A stretch of 64,000 nt of DNA, taken from NCBI GenBank assembly GCA_965277445.1, contig CBDICY010000013.1, forward strand, positions 3,224,001-3,288,000. Direction: 5' to 3'. Shown one piece after another: positions 8,665 to 16,865 of this stretch. The position numbers and the translations under genes were made by a program. Source of the stretch: JAFMDF01 sp965277445. Its GTDB lineage: Bacteria > Bacteroidota > Bacteroidia > Chitinophagales > Saprospiraceae. Numbering within the stretch: the first letter of the stretch is position 1; the number at the start of each line of letters is the position of its first letter. Under the pieces are notes generated by a model. It ran no database searches, had not been told where the DNA came from, and saw only the letters and a program-made list of their open reading frames with translations.

Positions 8665-8735
8665 AAGGTTATGGAGTTGATGAGTTAATGAAGATCACTC
8701 ATAACCCCATTAACTCATCAGTCTCATAACCTCAT
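8665..8735. repeat. GATGAGTTAATG tandem-phrase palindrome at a convergent junction
   Basis: TGATGAGTTAATG (8678-8690) is answered by CATTAACTCATCA (8708-8720), with flanking GGTTATG/CATAACC phrases on both sides. It lies between the DUF2807 terminator and the M28 peptidase stop. Related phrases occur at 45268-45350. Confidence 0.65.
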
Positions 8736-8739
8736 TAAT

Positions 8740-10314
8740 TTACTCTTCGCTTTTCTTCATCGCTGTATCAATCGCCTTCCGAGGTAATTTTTCGTCTCGC
8801 TGAGAGGTATGCCACACAAAAGAAGCAATGACCGTTGCTGCCTGCTTCAAATCATCTGCTACTAAATGGTCCCAATTATCCATGTTAGAATGGTGGGTTC
8901 GATTAAAATAAGCAATCGGTTCTTGAATAAATTGAAAACCTGGAATACCTACGGCATCAAAGGCTAAATGGTCCGTACCGCCTGTATTACTCAATGTCAG
9001 CGTACTTGCATCCAAGTCTTTAAAGGGATTCAACCAACTTCTAAATATTGGCGCAACTTCTTGATTTCCTTGCAAATAGACGCCTCTTACTTTTCCTGTA
9101 CCATTATCTAAATTATAATACCCTGCTACTTTTTCTTGGGCAGGTTTTAAAGATTGTGGTGTATAAGTATCTGGGGCAAATTCTGCATAATGATTTTTCA
9201 CATAGCCTCTAGAACCATATAAGCCTTGTTCTTCACCTGTCCATAATGCCAAGCGCAAAGTACGGCGAGGTGCTACCCCACTCTCTTTAATGGTTTCCAA
9301 TAAAATTCTTGCTACCTCCATCATTACTGATGATCCTGCCCCATTATCCGTTGCGCCCGTAGCCGTATGCCAAGAATCAAAATGAGCACCAAAAATCACT
9401 ACTTCATCTTTTAAATCTGTACCTGGAATTTCGGCAATAATATTATGCTCCATTTCGTCTGGGTTCGTATATTGACTCTTGATTTCCATGCTTAGTTTCA
9501 CAGGAATATCTTTTTGCATCAATCTAAAAATACGGTTATAGTGCTCTACTGCTAAAGTAGCTTGTGGCACTACATTGTTTCCTTTATTCCAAGGTCTACC
9601 CTCCCCTGTTCTAGCACGAGAAACGAACACGGTCCCTAAGTCGCCTTTATAACTTCTATCTAAAACGGCAAGTGGTGCTTCTTCCGCTAAGAAATTCCAC
9701 ATTTTTTGATTGAAACTTAAGCCACCTAAACGATTAAAATTTCTTCTTGGACGAGGCGTTGGCATCGGTGCATTTGCCATGTCCAATAATTCATCATTCG
9801 TTCGACGATTTGCTGGTGGATCAAACCATTCTTTTGTTGTTCGAATCGTATCTAATAAGACAAACTTACCTTTTAATTTACCTTTGTATTTTTCCAAATC
9901 TGCTTCTTCATCAGCTTGCAAATAAATGACTTCTCCTGTCACTTCCCCATCGGTAGAAGGCGACCAAGCTTTTGGATAGGCAATCACTTGCCAATAATTG
10001 GGTGTATGCGCTTGCATCGTAAAGTGTTCCAATTCCCAACCTCTACCAAATGGCCCCCATTCTTCGAGGTGAACATTTTTCATTCCCCAATCAGTTAGGG
10101 TCTTTTGCGCCCATCCAGTTGCTTTATCCAGCATCGGTGAACCTGTTAATCGTGGTCCGTAAACATCCATCATCCAACTAGCCGTTTCCATAATATGACT
10201 TTCTTCCAAGCCATGTTTTCGGATAAGCTCATTGATTTTTTCATCAGGTTGGTCTTGAGCGAATAAGTTAATTGTACCTATAATTAAGGCAATAACAAAC
10301 AGTGGTTTTTTCAT
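8740..10314 (-). CDS. M28-family zinc peptidase, carboxypeptidase Q-like
   Basis: 524 residues with a cleavable signal peptide (LFVIALIIGTINLFAQ). The order matches plasma glutamate carboxypeptidase/CPQ-type M28 enzymes: N-terminal segment, inserted PA-like domain (about 120-250), then the catalytic domain. Zinc ligands are visible: His-Asp in GAHFDSWHTATGATDNGAG, Glu-Glu in WTGEEQGLYGS, Asp in YYNLDNGTG, and His in FNRTHHSNMDN. It should be a secreted aminopeptidase or dipeptidase in peptide scavenging. It is a single gene, divergent from the lipoprotein at 10480. Confidence 0.92.
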   Translation of the reverse strand: MKKPLFVIALIIGTINLFAQDQPDEKINELIRKHGLEESHIMETASWMMDVYGPRLTGSPMLDKATGWAQKTLTDWGMKNVHLEEWGPFGRGWELEHFTMQAHTPNYWQVIAYPKAWSPSTDGEVTGEVIYLQADEEADLEKYKGKLKGKFVLLDTIRTTKEWFDPPANRRTNDELLDMANAPMPTPRPRRNFNRLGGLSFNQKMWNFLAEEAPLAVLDRSYKGDLGTVFVSRARTGEGRPWNKGNNVVPQATLAVEHYNRIFRLMQKDIPVKLSMEIKSQYTNPDEMEHNIIAEIPGTDLKDEVVIFGAHFDSWHTATGATDNGAGSSVMMEVARILLETIKESGVAPRRTLRLALWTGEEQGLYGSRGYVKNHYAEFAPDTYTPQSLKPAQEKVAGYYNLDNGTGKVRGVYLQGNQEVAPIFRSWLNPFKDLDASTLTLSNTGGTDHLAFDAVGIPGFQFIQEPIAYFNRTHHSNMDNWDHLVADDLKQAATVIASFVWHTSQRDEKLPRKAIDTAMKKSEE

Positions 10315-10479
10315 GATATGATTTTAATTGGTGTAGAATAAGTGCAATTTTAGCTAAAATAAATATTTTTAATGTAATGATTGGTTGTGAAAATTAAAAA
10401 TTATTGATGCATCGACGCCCCAACAACTTTTTAAACTCTAGCTTTTTCCTTATCTTTCCCCCATAAAACGAACAAAACT

Positions 10480-11403
10480 ATGAGAATTCTAATTTCCGTA
10501 TTAAGCCTATTCTTATTAATAGCTTGTGATCCTAAACAACCTACTAAAACAAATACTCCTCCTCCAATCGTCAATGAAAGAGTAGGTATTTATAAAAATG
10601 CCACCATTTATACAGGTAGAAGTGATTATGAATTTGAAATTGGTGGTAAAGCTATGCTAATAAGAGTCAACAATTTCGACACACTCAATCAACCTAATAT
10701 ACCAAGTAATTTAACGACGGCTTATGCCGATGGCTTACCTGGCCCAAACCCATTCTTGATTGGCCAAAAATTTACGTTGGCTTTTGCCCCCCAAGAACAG
10801 CTAAAAAGTATTAAATTATTAGGCGCACATGATCCTTCCAATCCAGAATTACCTGCCATTCCAGAAAATTATTCTGGCTTATTATCGGTTGCACCCTCTG
10901 CGGATAGTAGAGCTTATTTAAATTTATTCTCAGATTTAACAGCTATTCTTTTGGTGAGTTATGAGCCGAATGAATCACCGCTTTATAAATATGGTCGTTG
11001 GACTCGGACTGATAACGGGCAAAAAGTGAATGTGCAATTGGGCGATGAAAATTGGGAATTTTTAGTGAGAGAAAATGCCTTAGTTTTAGTAAGTAATCAA
11101 ATGGGTACTGGCAGATTAAATTTAATAGCCACCGAAGAATTTAATATTTGCCAATACATTCAGCATACTTTATCCAATTTGTCTACTACCAATAATCAAC
11201 CTCGGATTGATGCCAATTTTATTACCAATGAATCTCCATTAGCAGATATTTTGCGGACAGAGCTGGCTTATTTGGAGCTTTATAAAATGTTAGAAAGTAC
11301 CTATAAAATTGAGGAAAATCTAATTAGTCAGGTATTAAGAGCGAATCCAACGGCACAAGGTGTTTGTGATTTGGTCTTAAGAGATTCGGAAGAAGGACAT
11401 TAA
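10480..11403 (+). CDS. Hypothetical lipoprotein
   Basis: 307 residues beginning with a lipoprotein signal (MRILISVLSLFLLIAC, lipobox LIAC, acylated Cys16). The mature part is mostly beta-strand-like and polar, with no motif I recognise. Two segments look like small beta-sandwich sheets (about 35-110 and 150-215) and the last 80 residues are helical. I cannot assign a function. It is monocistronic, with a 239-bp spacer after it. Confidence 0.75.
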   Translation: MRILISVLSLFLLIACDPKQPTKTNTPPPIVNERVGIYKNATIYTGRSDYEFEIGGKAMLIRVNNFDTLNQPNIPSNLTTAYADGLPGPNPFLIGQKFTLAFAPQEQLKSIKLLGAHDPSNPELPAIPENYSGLLSVAPSADSRAYLNLFSDLTAILLVSYEPNESPLYKYGRWTRTDNGQKVNVQLGDENWEFLVRENALVLVSNQMGTGRLNLIATEEFNICQYIQHTLSNLSTTNNQPRIDANFITNESPLADILRTELAYLELYKMLESTYKIEENLISQVLRANPTAQGVCDLVLRDSEEGH

Positions 11404-11441
11404 TCATTAATTCAACCAAGTTCTCTTTTTAACGCTAAGGC

Positions 11442-11476
11442 TAATTGAAGTTGTATTTGAGGTTGAAGTTGAAGTT
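11442..11476. repeat. TTGAAGTTGAAG short tandem repeat
   Basis: Imperfect 6- to 9-bp TTGAAG(T/G) units (TTGAAGTTGTATTTGAGG then TTGAAGTTGAAGTTGA) sit in the spacer after the lipoprotein. No inverted partner is seen. Confidence 0.5.
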
Positions 11477-11642
11477 GATTTTACTGTTTTCTATCTTTTC
11501 ACCTTCCAAAATCTGTTACTTTTTAATACATTTGCCATCTAAAAGATAGTGGTTATTTATAAAAAAATAATTCGCTAATTAAAAAAGCGGTTTTACACCC
11601 CGACTTTTATTATTTCATAATTTTTCAAAAAACTAATAATCA

Positions 11643-12110
11643 ATGGGATTATTTTCATTTTTAAAGGGAGCAGGTTCAAATATCTTAAATAAGGTAACAG
11701 GAAGAACTGCTGCCGCTGCCGAGCCAGCCAAAGTAGAATTAAGTAAAACAGAAGCTTTAAAAGCAGAAATTGCTAAATTAGGTTTACCTGTAGAAAATTT
11801 AGAAATTTCTTTAGGAGAGCAAGTAATTGTTAATGGTAAGACCCTTGATAATGCAACTAGAGAAAAGGTCATCTTAGCTTTAGGAAACGTAGAAGGAGTG
11901 ACTTCTGTAGATGACAGAATGGAAGTGGAAAACGCAGAACCAGAAGCAGTATTTTACACCGTACAAAAAGGAGATTCTTTGTCTAAAATTGCTAAAGCAC
12001 AATATGGCAATGCAATGGCTTATCCTGCTATTTTTGAAGCAAACAAGCCAATGTTAAAGGCAGTTGATAAAATTTATCCTGGACAGGTTTTACGTATTCC
12101 TGCACAATAA
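11643..12110 (+). CDS. BON-LysM protein, Kbp/YgaU-like
   Basis: 155 residues. The N-terminus MGLFSFLKGAGSNILNKVTG matches the amphipathic start of E. coli Kbp (YgaU). A BON domain follows (about 40-95; VENLEISLGEQVIVNGKTLD, ALGNVEGVTSVDDRMEV), then a LysM domain (about 103-153; YTVQKGDSLSKIAKAQYG, KIYPGQVLRIP). E. coli Kbp is a cytoplasmic potassium-binding stress protein, and no export signal is seen here, in keeping with that. It is a single gene, convergent with yajC. Confidence 0.9.
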   Translation: MGLFSFLKGAGSNILNKVTGRTAAAAEPAKVELSKTEALKAEIAKLGLPVENLEISLGEQVIVNGKTLDNATREKVILALGNVEGVTSVDDRMEVENAEPEAVFYTVQKGDSLSKIAKAQYGNAMAYPAIFEANKPMLKAVDKIYPGQVLRIPAQ

Positions 12111-12111
12111 A

Positions 12112-12210
12112 TAGGCATAAAGGTTGAAGGGTATAGAGGTATAAAGGTCAGATCGAGTTTGGCATAAAGCCTTTATACCCTTGTACCTTTTCACCTCTAT
12201 ACCTTTTTCG
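12112..12210. repeat. GGTATAAAGG tandem-phrase palindrome between convergent genes
   Basis: The left half repeats AAAGG, GTATAGAGG and TATAAAGG; the right half answers with CCTTTATACCC, GTACC and CACCTCTATACC. It fills the whole gap between the Kbp-like gene and yajC, so it may terminate both. A related phrase run lies at 46711. Confidence 0.65.
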
Positions 12211-12211
12211 C

Positions 12212-12535
12212 TTATTTCTCGCTTTTTGACTTATAAGCTTCCTCCGTTAATTCTCTAGAAACAGCCGTTTTCAGTACTTTAATATAAGTTTTTGGACTTA
12301 CTTCTAAGACCACACTATCATCATCCACTTTCGTAATCTTACCAAATATTCCACTAGTCGTTACAATTTCATTCCCTTTAGTAATATTATCTACAAAATT
12401 CAATTGTTCTTTTTGTTTCTGATTTTGAGGTCGAATAAAAAAGAAATACATCACCACAATGATGAGTAAAAAAGGGATCATGTTTGACATGAGGCTTGGT
12501 TCTCCCTGTAGTAACAAAATGTTAAGTCCTTCCAT
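12212..12535 (-). CDS. yajC: Preprotein translocase subunit YajC
   Basis: 107 residues with one membrane helix (IPFLLIIVVMYFFFIRPQ, residues 20-37), the diagnostic RPQNQKQKEQ after it, and a small cytoplasmic beta domain (GNEIVTTSGIFGKITKVDDDSVVLEVS). YajC associates with SecDF at the Sec translocon. It lies 63 bp after the DUF1573 gene on the same strand, a pairing conserved in Bacteroidota. Confidence 0.97.
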   Translation of the reverse strand: MEGLNILLLQGEPSLMSNMIPFLLIIVVMYFFFIRPQNQKQKEQLNFVDNITKGNEIVTTSGIFGKITKVDDDSVVLEVSPKTYIKVLKTAVSRELTEEAYKSKSEK

Positions 12536-12598
12536 TTTTTTATTATAAATTTAAGTCAAAAACCCGTTAGCGTACTAGCTTGTCGGGCAGGTTATAAA

Positions 12599-13099
12599 TT
12601 ACTCTACTTTCTTTCGCACTTTCCCCATCAAGTAAAGTGTAGTTTCTGTTGGATGGGTATTCGCTTGTATAAAAATAGGTTTTGTTTGATAAGCTTCTTT
12701 CTTTTTAGTATCAAATTTCACAAAAATTTCACCAGCTCCTCCTACTGGAATAGGTTCTTTTGGCCATTCTGGTACCGTACAACCGCAAGTAGATTTTGCA
12801 TTACTAATGATTAAAGGGGCTTTTCCAGTATTTGTAAATTTAAAAGTATGCGTAACAATTTCCCCTTCTTCTACTTCTCCATAACGGTATCGGATATTAT
12901 CAAATTCCATTTTGGCAACATTGACCGTATCTATAGGTTGACTGGCCGTTACTGGATTTCTCACAATATCTGCGTTACTAATACTTCCCTTTTCTATCTT
13001 AATTTCTTTTAATGCCTTTTCACCTGTTTGCTGGGTGACTTGTTCTTGACAAGCACCTAATAAAAATAGACCAGCTAAGAAAATAAAAAGTTTAGTCAT
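12599..13099 (-). CDS. DUF1573 lipoprotein
   Basis: 166 residues with a lipoprotein signal (FIFLAGLFLLGAC, Cys17) and a C-terminal DUF1573 Ig-like domain (about 65-160): EGEIVTHTFKFTNTGKAPLIISNAKSTCGCTVPEW, with the characteristic CGC. These ASPM/SPD-2/Hydin-like domains are abundant in Bacteroidota periplasmic proteins and probably mediate protein contacts. It precedes yajC on the minus strand. A TACCTTTG promoter element lies about 23 bp upstream of its start. Confidence 0.93.
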   Translation of the reverse strand: MTKLFIFLAGLFLLGACQEQVTQQTGEKALKEIKIEKGSISNADIVRNPVTASQPIDTVNVAKMEFDNIRYRYGEVEEGEIVTHTFKFTNTGKAPLIISNAKSTCGCTVPEWPKEPIPVGGAGEIFVKFDTKKKEAYQTKPIFIQANTHPTETTLYLMGKVRKKVE

Positions 13100-13121
13100 G
13101 TTTTACCTTAATTTTGAGCAA

Positions 13122-13129
13122 CAAAGGTA
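13122..13129 (-). promoter_or_regulatory. -7 element for the DUF1573-yajC unit
   Basis: TACCTTTG on the minus strand is a perfect TAnnTTTG, 23-30 bp before the ATG. No convincing TTG is seen 19-22 bp upstream. Confidence 0.55.
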
Positions 13130-13241
13130 ATTTTTTTAGCTAAATATTCCCATAGAATTAGAGATAACTCTAGTTTCTTCGGATGAATAAAATAATTTCA
13201 ATAATATTCCTTTATTGTACCATTTCAATAATTTGTGGTAA

Positions 13242-13274
13242 AGTGCTTCCAGAACTTGAAATTCTGGAAGCACT
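13242..13274. repeat. AGTGCTTCCAGAA hairpin, related to the element at 20657-20987
   Basis: Perfect 13-bp stem AGTGCTTCCAGAA/TTCTGGAAGCACT with a 7-nt loop. The same 13-mer forms the inner arms of the 331-bp element at 20657-20987. Here it stands as a bare hairpin between divergent genes. Confidence 0.85.
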
Positions 13275-13314
13275 CCCCCTTCTATTAAAAAGATACCCTT
13301 TATTTTCATCTCTA

Positions 13315-13346
13315 TTGAAATGCCTTTATTTTTTTACTTATTTTTG
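13315..13346 (+). promoter_or_regulatory. Promoter of aroK
   Basis: TTG at 13315-13317, a 21-bp spacer, and TATTTTTG at 13339-13346, an exact match to TTG-N19..22-TAnnTTTG. It lies 36 bp before the aroK ATG. Confidence 0.78.
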
Positions 13347-13382
13347 CTCAGTTCTTAAATTAAGTAACAGAACTATTGACTA

Positions 13383-13892
13383 ATGACTAAAAACATCTAT
13401 CTTCTTGGTTTCATGGGCTGTGGCAAAAGTTATATTGGGAAAAGACTTGCTCAAAAATTGGGTTGGGAATTCTTAGATATGGATGACTTCTTAGAAGCGA
13501 ATGAAGGCATGACTATTTCTCAGGTATTTGCCGAAGGCGGCGAAAAGCTATTTCGAGAATTAGAGCGTAGTTATCTTCATGCTACTTACGATTTTACTAA
13601 AACGGTGATTGCTACTGGAGGTGGCGCCCCTTGTTTCTTTGATAATGTTGACTGGATGAATACTCATGGGCAAACCGTTTACTTAAAAACTCCAGTTCCT
13701 ATTTTAGTCGAACGGTTAAAATCCGAAACAGCTCATCGTCCATTACTAGCGGGAAAAACAACCGAAGCATTAGCCGCCTTTATTACTAATAAATTGGCAG
13801 AAAGAAGTCAATTTTATGAGCAGGCAAAGATTATTTTTGATTATAAAACGGGTTTGGAAACTGCGGAGGATCTCTTGTTCCATCTTTCTTAG
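13383..13892 (+). CDS. aroK: Shikimate kinase
   Basis: 169 residues, the usual length. Walker A GFMGCGKSYIGKRLA sits at residues 9-23, the shikimate-binding aspartate in DMDDFLE near 34, the Walker B-like GGGAP near 80, and the lid arginine in ETAHRPLL near 118. It phosphorylates shikimate at the 3-hydroxyl in chorismate synthesis. It is a lone gene with its own promoter. Confidence 0.96.
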   Translation: MTKNIYLLGFMGCGKSYIGKRLAQKLGWEFLDMDDFLEANEGMTISQVFAEGGEKLFRELERSYLHATYDFTKTVIATGGGAPCFFDNVDWMNTHGQTVYLKTPVPILVERLKSETAHRPLLAGKTTEALAAFITNKLAERSQFYEQAKIIFDYKTGLETAEDLLFHLS

Positions 13893-14216
13893 AAAATTTC
13901 TATCCTCTTCATGAAATCACCTTTACTCTTTGAGCTAAATGGTTGCAAATAAAAATTGAACATACATCAATACGCTCCTATCTTTTTCTAAACTACAACT
14001 CCGATTGGCCAAATAGTTTATTTCATTGTTGTCATAGAAGGATTTGCCGAATATGTCTCTCATTTTCAATAATTTCTACTGTTCAAAAGTACTTCATCCT
14101 CCCTATTCATCAATTAAAATCAGGTTTTCAGCACTTTTTGTTACTTTTTCCATTCCTTTTAGTCATAAGGTTACAAACTACTTTTTCTAATTCAAACAAA
14201 TTAAACTACACAATCT
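13893..14216. other. AT-rich spacer between aroK and mscL
   Basis: 324 bp. The only long open frame encodes a Ser/Cys/Phe-rich product with no domain, which I regard as non-coding. I see no palindromic element or clear promoter box. Confidence 0.5.
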
Positions 14217-14648
14217 ATGATTAAAGAATTTAAGGAATTCGCAATGAAAGGCAATATGCTGGACATGGCTATTGGTATCGTTTTAGGGGCAGCATTCGGC
14301 ACCGTAATGAAATCATTTGTAGCTGACTTAATTATGCCTATTGTATCTTCAGTATTCGGAACGCCTGATTTTTCTAATTTATTCACCGTTTTACGGAATC
14401 CAGCAGAAATGGAAGGGGTCAATATGGCTTCTTTAGCTGCGGTAAGAGAAGCAGGAGGTGTTGCTTTAGGTTATGGTAATTTTATTAATAATATGTTAGC
14501 CTTCTTATTAGTTGCAATGGCGCTATTTTTTGTTGTAAAAGGAGTAAATAAAGCAAAAGCAAAGGAAGAAGAAGCACCAGCAGTACCAACTCCACCAGCA
14601 GCAGATATTGTCTTATTAGGCGAGATCAGAGATTTATTGAAAAAATAA
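14217..14648 (+). CDS. mscL: Large-conductance mechanosensitive channel MscL
   Basis: 143 residues. The N-terminal amphipathic helix and TM1 are diagnostic (IKEFKEFAMKGNMLDMAIGIVLGAAFGTVMKSFVADLIMP). A periplasmic loop follows, then TM2 (NFINNMLAFLLVAMALFFVVKGVN) and a C-terminal helix (VLLGEIRDLLKK). It opens under membrane tension and releases solutes during hypo-osmotic shock. A proline/alanine linker precedes the C-terminal bundle. Confidence 0.98.
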   Translation: MIKEFKEFAMKGNMLDMAIGIVLGAAFGTVMKSFVADLIMPIVSSVFGTPDFSNLFTVLRNPAEMEGVNMASLAAVREAGGVALGYGNFINNMLAFLLVAMALFFVVKGVNKAKAKEEEAPAVPTPPAADIVLLGEIRDLLKK

Positions 14649-14660
14649 TATCGACTAAGA

Positions 14661-14690
14661 AACGACAAAATAATAAATTAGTCGTTTTTA
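14661..14690 (+). terminator. Weak hairpin after mscL
   Basis: AACGAC/GTCGTT with a 14-nt loop, followed by a T run. A stronger terminator follows at 14727. Confidence 0.45.
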
Positions 14691-14726
14691 AGATGCAATG
14701 TAATAAAGACTAAATTTACACATAAG

Positions 14727-14769
14727 TCTCCGCAGATACTCCTTACACTGCGGAGATTTTTTATTTTTG
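14727..14769 (+). terminator. Intrinsic terminator between mscL and the aldo/keto reductase; its T-tract overlaps a -7 element
   Basis: Stem TCTCCGCAG/CTGCGGAGA (9 bp) with a 12-nt loop, then TTTTTTATTTTTG. The last eight bases (TATTTTTG, 14762-14769) also match TAnnTTTG and lie 35 bp before the next gene, so the terminator tail may double as that gene's promoter. No matching TTG is seen. Confidence 0.8.
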
Positions 14770-14804
14770 CCAATTTATCTGATATTTTTAAAATCTAATA
14801 ATAG

Positions 14805-15791
14805 ATGAACTACCGCAAACTTGGCAAAACAAATTTTAATATATCCGAAATATCTCTTGGTACTTGGCAGGTGGGTGGCAAATGGGGAACGGATTTTGAC
14901 AATAAATCTGCAGATCATATTCTTAATACCGCTATTGATAGTGGCATTAATTTTATTGACACCGCAGATGTTTATGAAGCAGGCCTAAGTGAAACAGCAG
15001 TTGGAAGAGTTGTCAGAAGTCGAAGCGAACGAATTTATGTCGCAAGTAAGTGTGGTCGTCAAATTAATCCGCATGTTAATGAAGGCTATCAACCTCCCGT
15101 TTTACAAAAATATGTAGAAGATACGCTGAAGAGAACAGGTTTAGAAACGTTGGATTTAATTCAGCTACATTGCCCACCGAATGAGGTTTATTACCGTCCC
15201 GAAATTTTTGAATTATTTGATAGGCTAAAAGAACAAGGCAAAATTTTAAACCTTGGTGTAAGTGTAGAAAAAGTAGAACAAGGCTTAAAAGCAATTGAAT
15301 TTTCTAATGTCACGACGGTACAAATCATCTTTAATATTTTTCGACAACGACCAGCTGAATTATTTTTTAAAGAAGCTGCTAAGAAAAATGTTGGCGTGAT
15401 AGTCAGAGTACCTTTGGCAAGTGGTTTATTAACAGGAAAATATAGTAAAACGACCACTTTTGCAGCAGGGGATCATCGAAACTTCAATCGAAACGGAGAA
15501 GCATTTGACAAAGGAGAAACTTTTTCTGGAATTGATTATGAGATTGGTTTGCAGGCAGTTGCAGCATTAAAAGCTTTATTCCCAAACATGGATAATTTAG
15601 CTCCCGTAGCACTAAAATGGATTTTGCGACACCCCGAAGTAAGTTGTATTATCCCTGGCGCTTCTAAAGTAGCACAAGTAACCTCCAATTTATCTATTTT
15701 TGAATTACCTAATTTCTCTTTTACGCAATTAAAAGGAATTCAGGGTATTTACGAAAAACATATTAAGCCGCAAGTGCATCATTTGTGGTAA
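14805..15791 (+). CDS. Aldo/keto reductase
   Basis: 328 residues, a full-length TIM barrel. The catalytic tetrad can be placed: Asp and Tyr in GINFIDTADVYEAGLSE, Lys in VASKCG, His in DLIQLHCPP. The NADP-binding end (WILRHPEVSCIIPGASKVAQVTSNLS) is typical. It resembles the YakC/Tas-like oxidoreductases that reduce small aldehydes or ketones with NADPH. The natural substrate is unknown. Confidence 0.93.
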   Translation: MNYRKLGKTNFNISEISLGTWQVGGKWGTDFDNKSADHILNTAIDSGINFIDTADVYEAGLSETAVGRVVRSRSERIYVASKCGRQINPHVNEGYQPPVLQKYVEDTLKRTGLETLDLIQLHCPPNEVYYRPEIFELFDRLKEQGKILNLGVSVEKVEQGLKAIEFSNVTTVQIIFNIFRQRPAELFFKEAAKKNVGVIVRVPLASGLLTGKYSKTTTFAAGDHRNFNRNGEAFDKGETFSGIDYEIGLQAVAALKALFPNMDNLAPVALKWILRHPEVSCIIPGASKVAQVTSNLSIFELPNFSFTQLKGIQGIYEKHIKPQVHHLW

Positions 15792-16118
15792 ATTAAATTT
15801 ACAATTACCAATTAAAATCGTTTAGGAAAGGTTAGAGCGTCAGCTAAAAAAAGGAATTAATATAATATTTAAAATCTCCTCTAGCTTGTCAAATCCATTA
15901 TCTTCATTCATCCATTGGTAAAAAATAGACCAATGGATGAATGAAGACAACGGATGATTATCAATTTTTTCCCCGACTATCTAGTAATAAATAACTATTC
16001 CATTTAACAAAATTAATTCATTGGTTATCAAGGTTTTGCGAGTTCATCGTTCAGCGTTTAAATTTCATCATTCTTTTAACTATATTTGTTTTATTATCCA
16101 ACAAAATCATTCCTACTA
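15792..16118. other. Spacer with a long hairpin and a TTCATCG-family trace
   Basis: 327 bp without a gene. It holds the 19-bp hairpin at 15901-15947, a TTCATCGTTCAGCG...TTCATCATTC run at 16041-16075 (same family as 55849), and a TATATTTG -7-like element at 16081-16088 before the TerB-like gene. Confidence 0.6.
15901..15947. repeat. 19-bp perfect hairpin
   Basis: Arms TCTTCATTCATCCATTGGT and its exact reverse complement with a 9-nt AAAAAATAG loop. It lies 110 bp after the aldo/keto reductase and is not followed directly by a T tract. Confidence 0.75.
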
Positions 16119-16493
16119 ATGAGAATAAATAAGGAAAAATTATACGAAGCTTTTGGCGAATTAATTTATGTGGTTGCTATGGCAGATGGAGAAATTCAAG
16201 AAACCGAAGTGACTGCCCTAAAAAAATTGGTTAGCGAACACCCTCTAGGTGCAGACATTAAATGGTCTTTTGATTATGAAGCCAAAAATGTGACGGATGC
16301 TGCCGATACTTACCAAAAGGTACTCAATACTTGTCAAGCTTATGGTCCTACTGAGGATTATTTATTATTGATTGATTTGCTGGAAAAAGTAGCTGCTGCT
16401 AGTGATGGTGTTGAGGAAACAGAACAAGCAGTTATTAATAATTTTCAAGCTGATTTGATTGCTCGATTTAAGGAAGATAGTACTATTATTTAA
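16119..16493 (+). CDS. TerB-like protein
   Basis: 124 residues from the ATG at 16119; a TTG at 16086 would add 11 poorly conserved residues and sits in a promoter-like box. All-helical, with the acidic metal-binding pattern of TerB/DjlA N-terminal domains: LIYVVAMADGEIQETEVTALKKLV near residue 15 and VAAASDGVEETEQAVINNF near 95. TerB-like proteins bind divalent cations and are often linked to envelope or tellurite-type stress. No other ter genes are nearby. Confidence 0.75.
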   Translation: MRINKEKLYEAFGELIYVVAMADGEIQETEVTALKKLVSEHPLGADIKWSFDYEAKNVTDAADTYQKVLNTCQAYGPTEDYLLLIDLLEKVAAASDGVEETEQAVINNFQADLIARFKEDSTII

Positions 16494-16865
16494 GTAGCAC
16501 AACTCTCTAAGTTGTGAGATAAATAACGTGAGTTTTGGTTAATACTAATTGATAATCAAGGATTTAGCTCCAGAGGAGCGGTGCTGTTTGTAGAAAATGA
16601 GTCAAAAATGTTCCAAAGGTCTGGAAGACCGACCCCGTTTTGGTTAATTTTTAACGGGGTCGGTCTTCCAGACCTTTGATTAAGAGGGATTTATCAAATA
16701 TTTTCTACAAACAGATTCGGTCTTCCAGACCATTTGCTTATCCAAAACTCACGTTAAATAGGGGGTCTAAAGAAATCCTATTTATTCAATACTGGGTGCT
16801 TAAATTAGTATCCTGATTCACAACTCAGAGAGTTGTCTTACTAAGGCAAAAAGTCCAATTTCCTG
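16494..16865. repeat. Large nested palindromic element between convergent genes
   Basis: The 372-bp spacer is mostly one structure of nested arms. Perfect pairs: 16524-16538 with 16742-16756 (15 bp), 16584-16598 with 16700-16714 (15 bp), and a central 26-bp stem 16614-16639 with 16653-16678 around a 13-nt loop. An outer ACAACTCTCT/AGAGAGTTGT pair lies at 16499 and 16827. The 13-mer GGTCTTCCAGACC occurs twice as a direct repeat (about 16661 and 16720). No open frame is present. Confidence 0.85.

Noticed and set aside
13943..14224. 93-codon open frame before mscL
   Set aside because: Composition is Cys/Ser/Phe-rich without a domain, the end overlaps the mscL start, and the spacer is AT-rich; chance frame.
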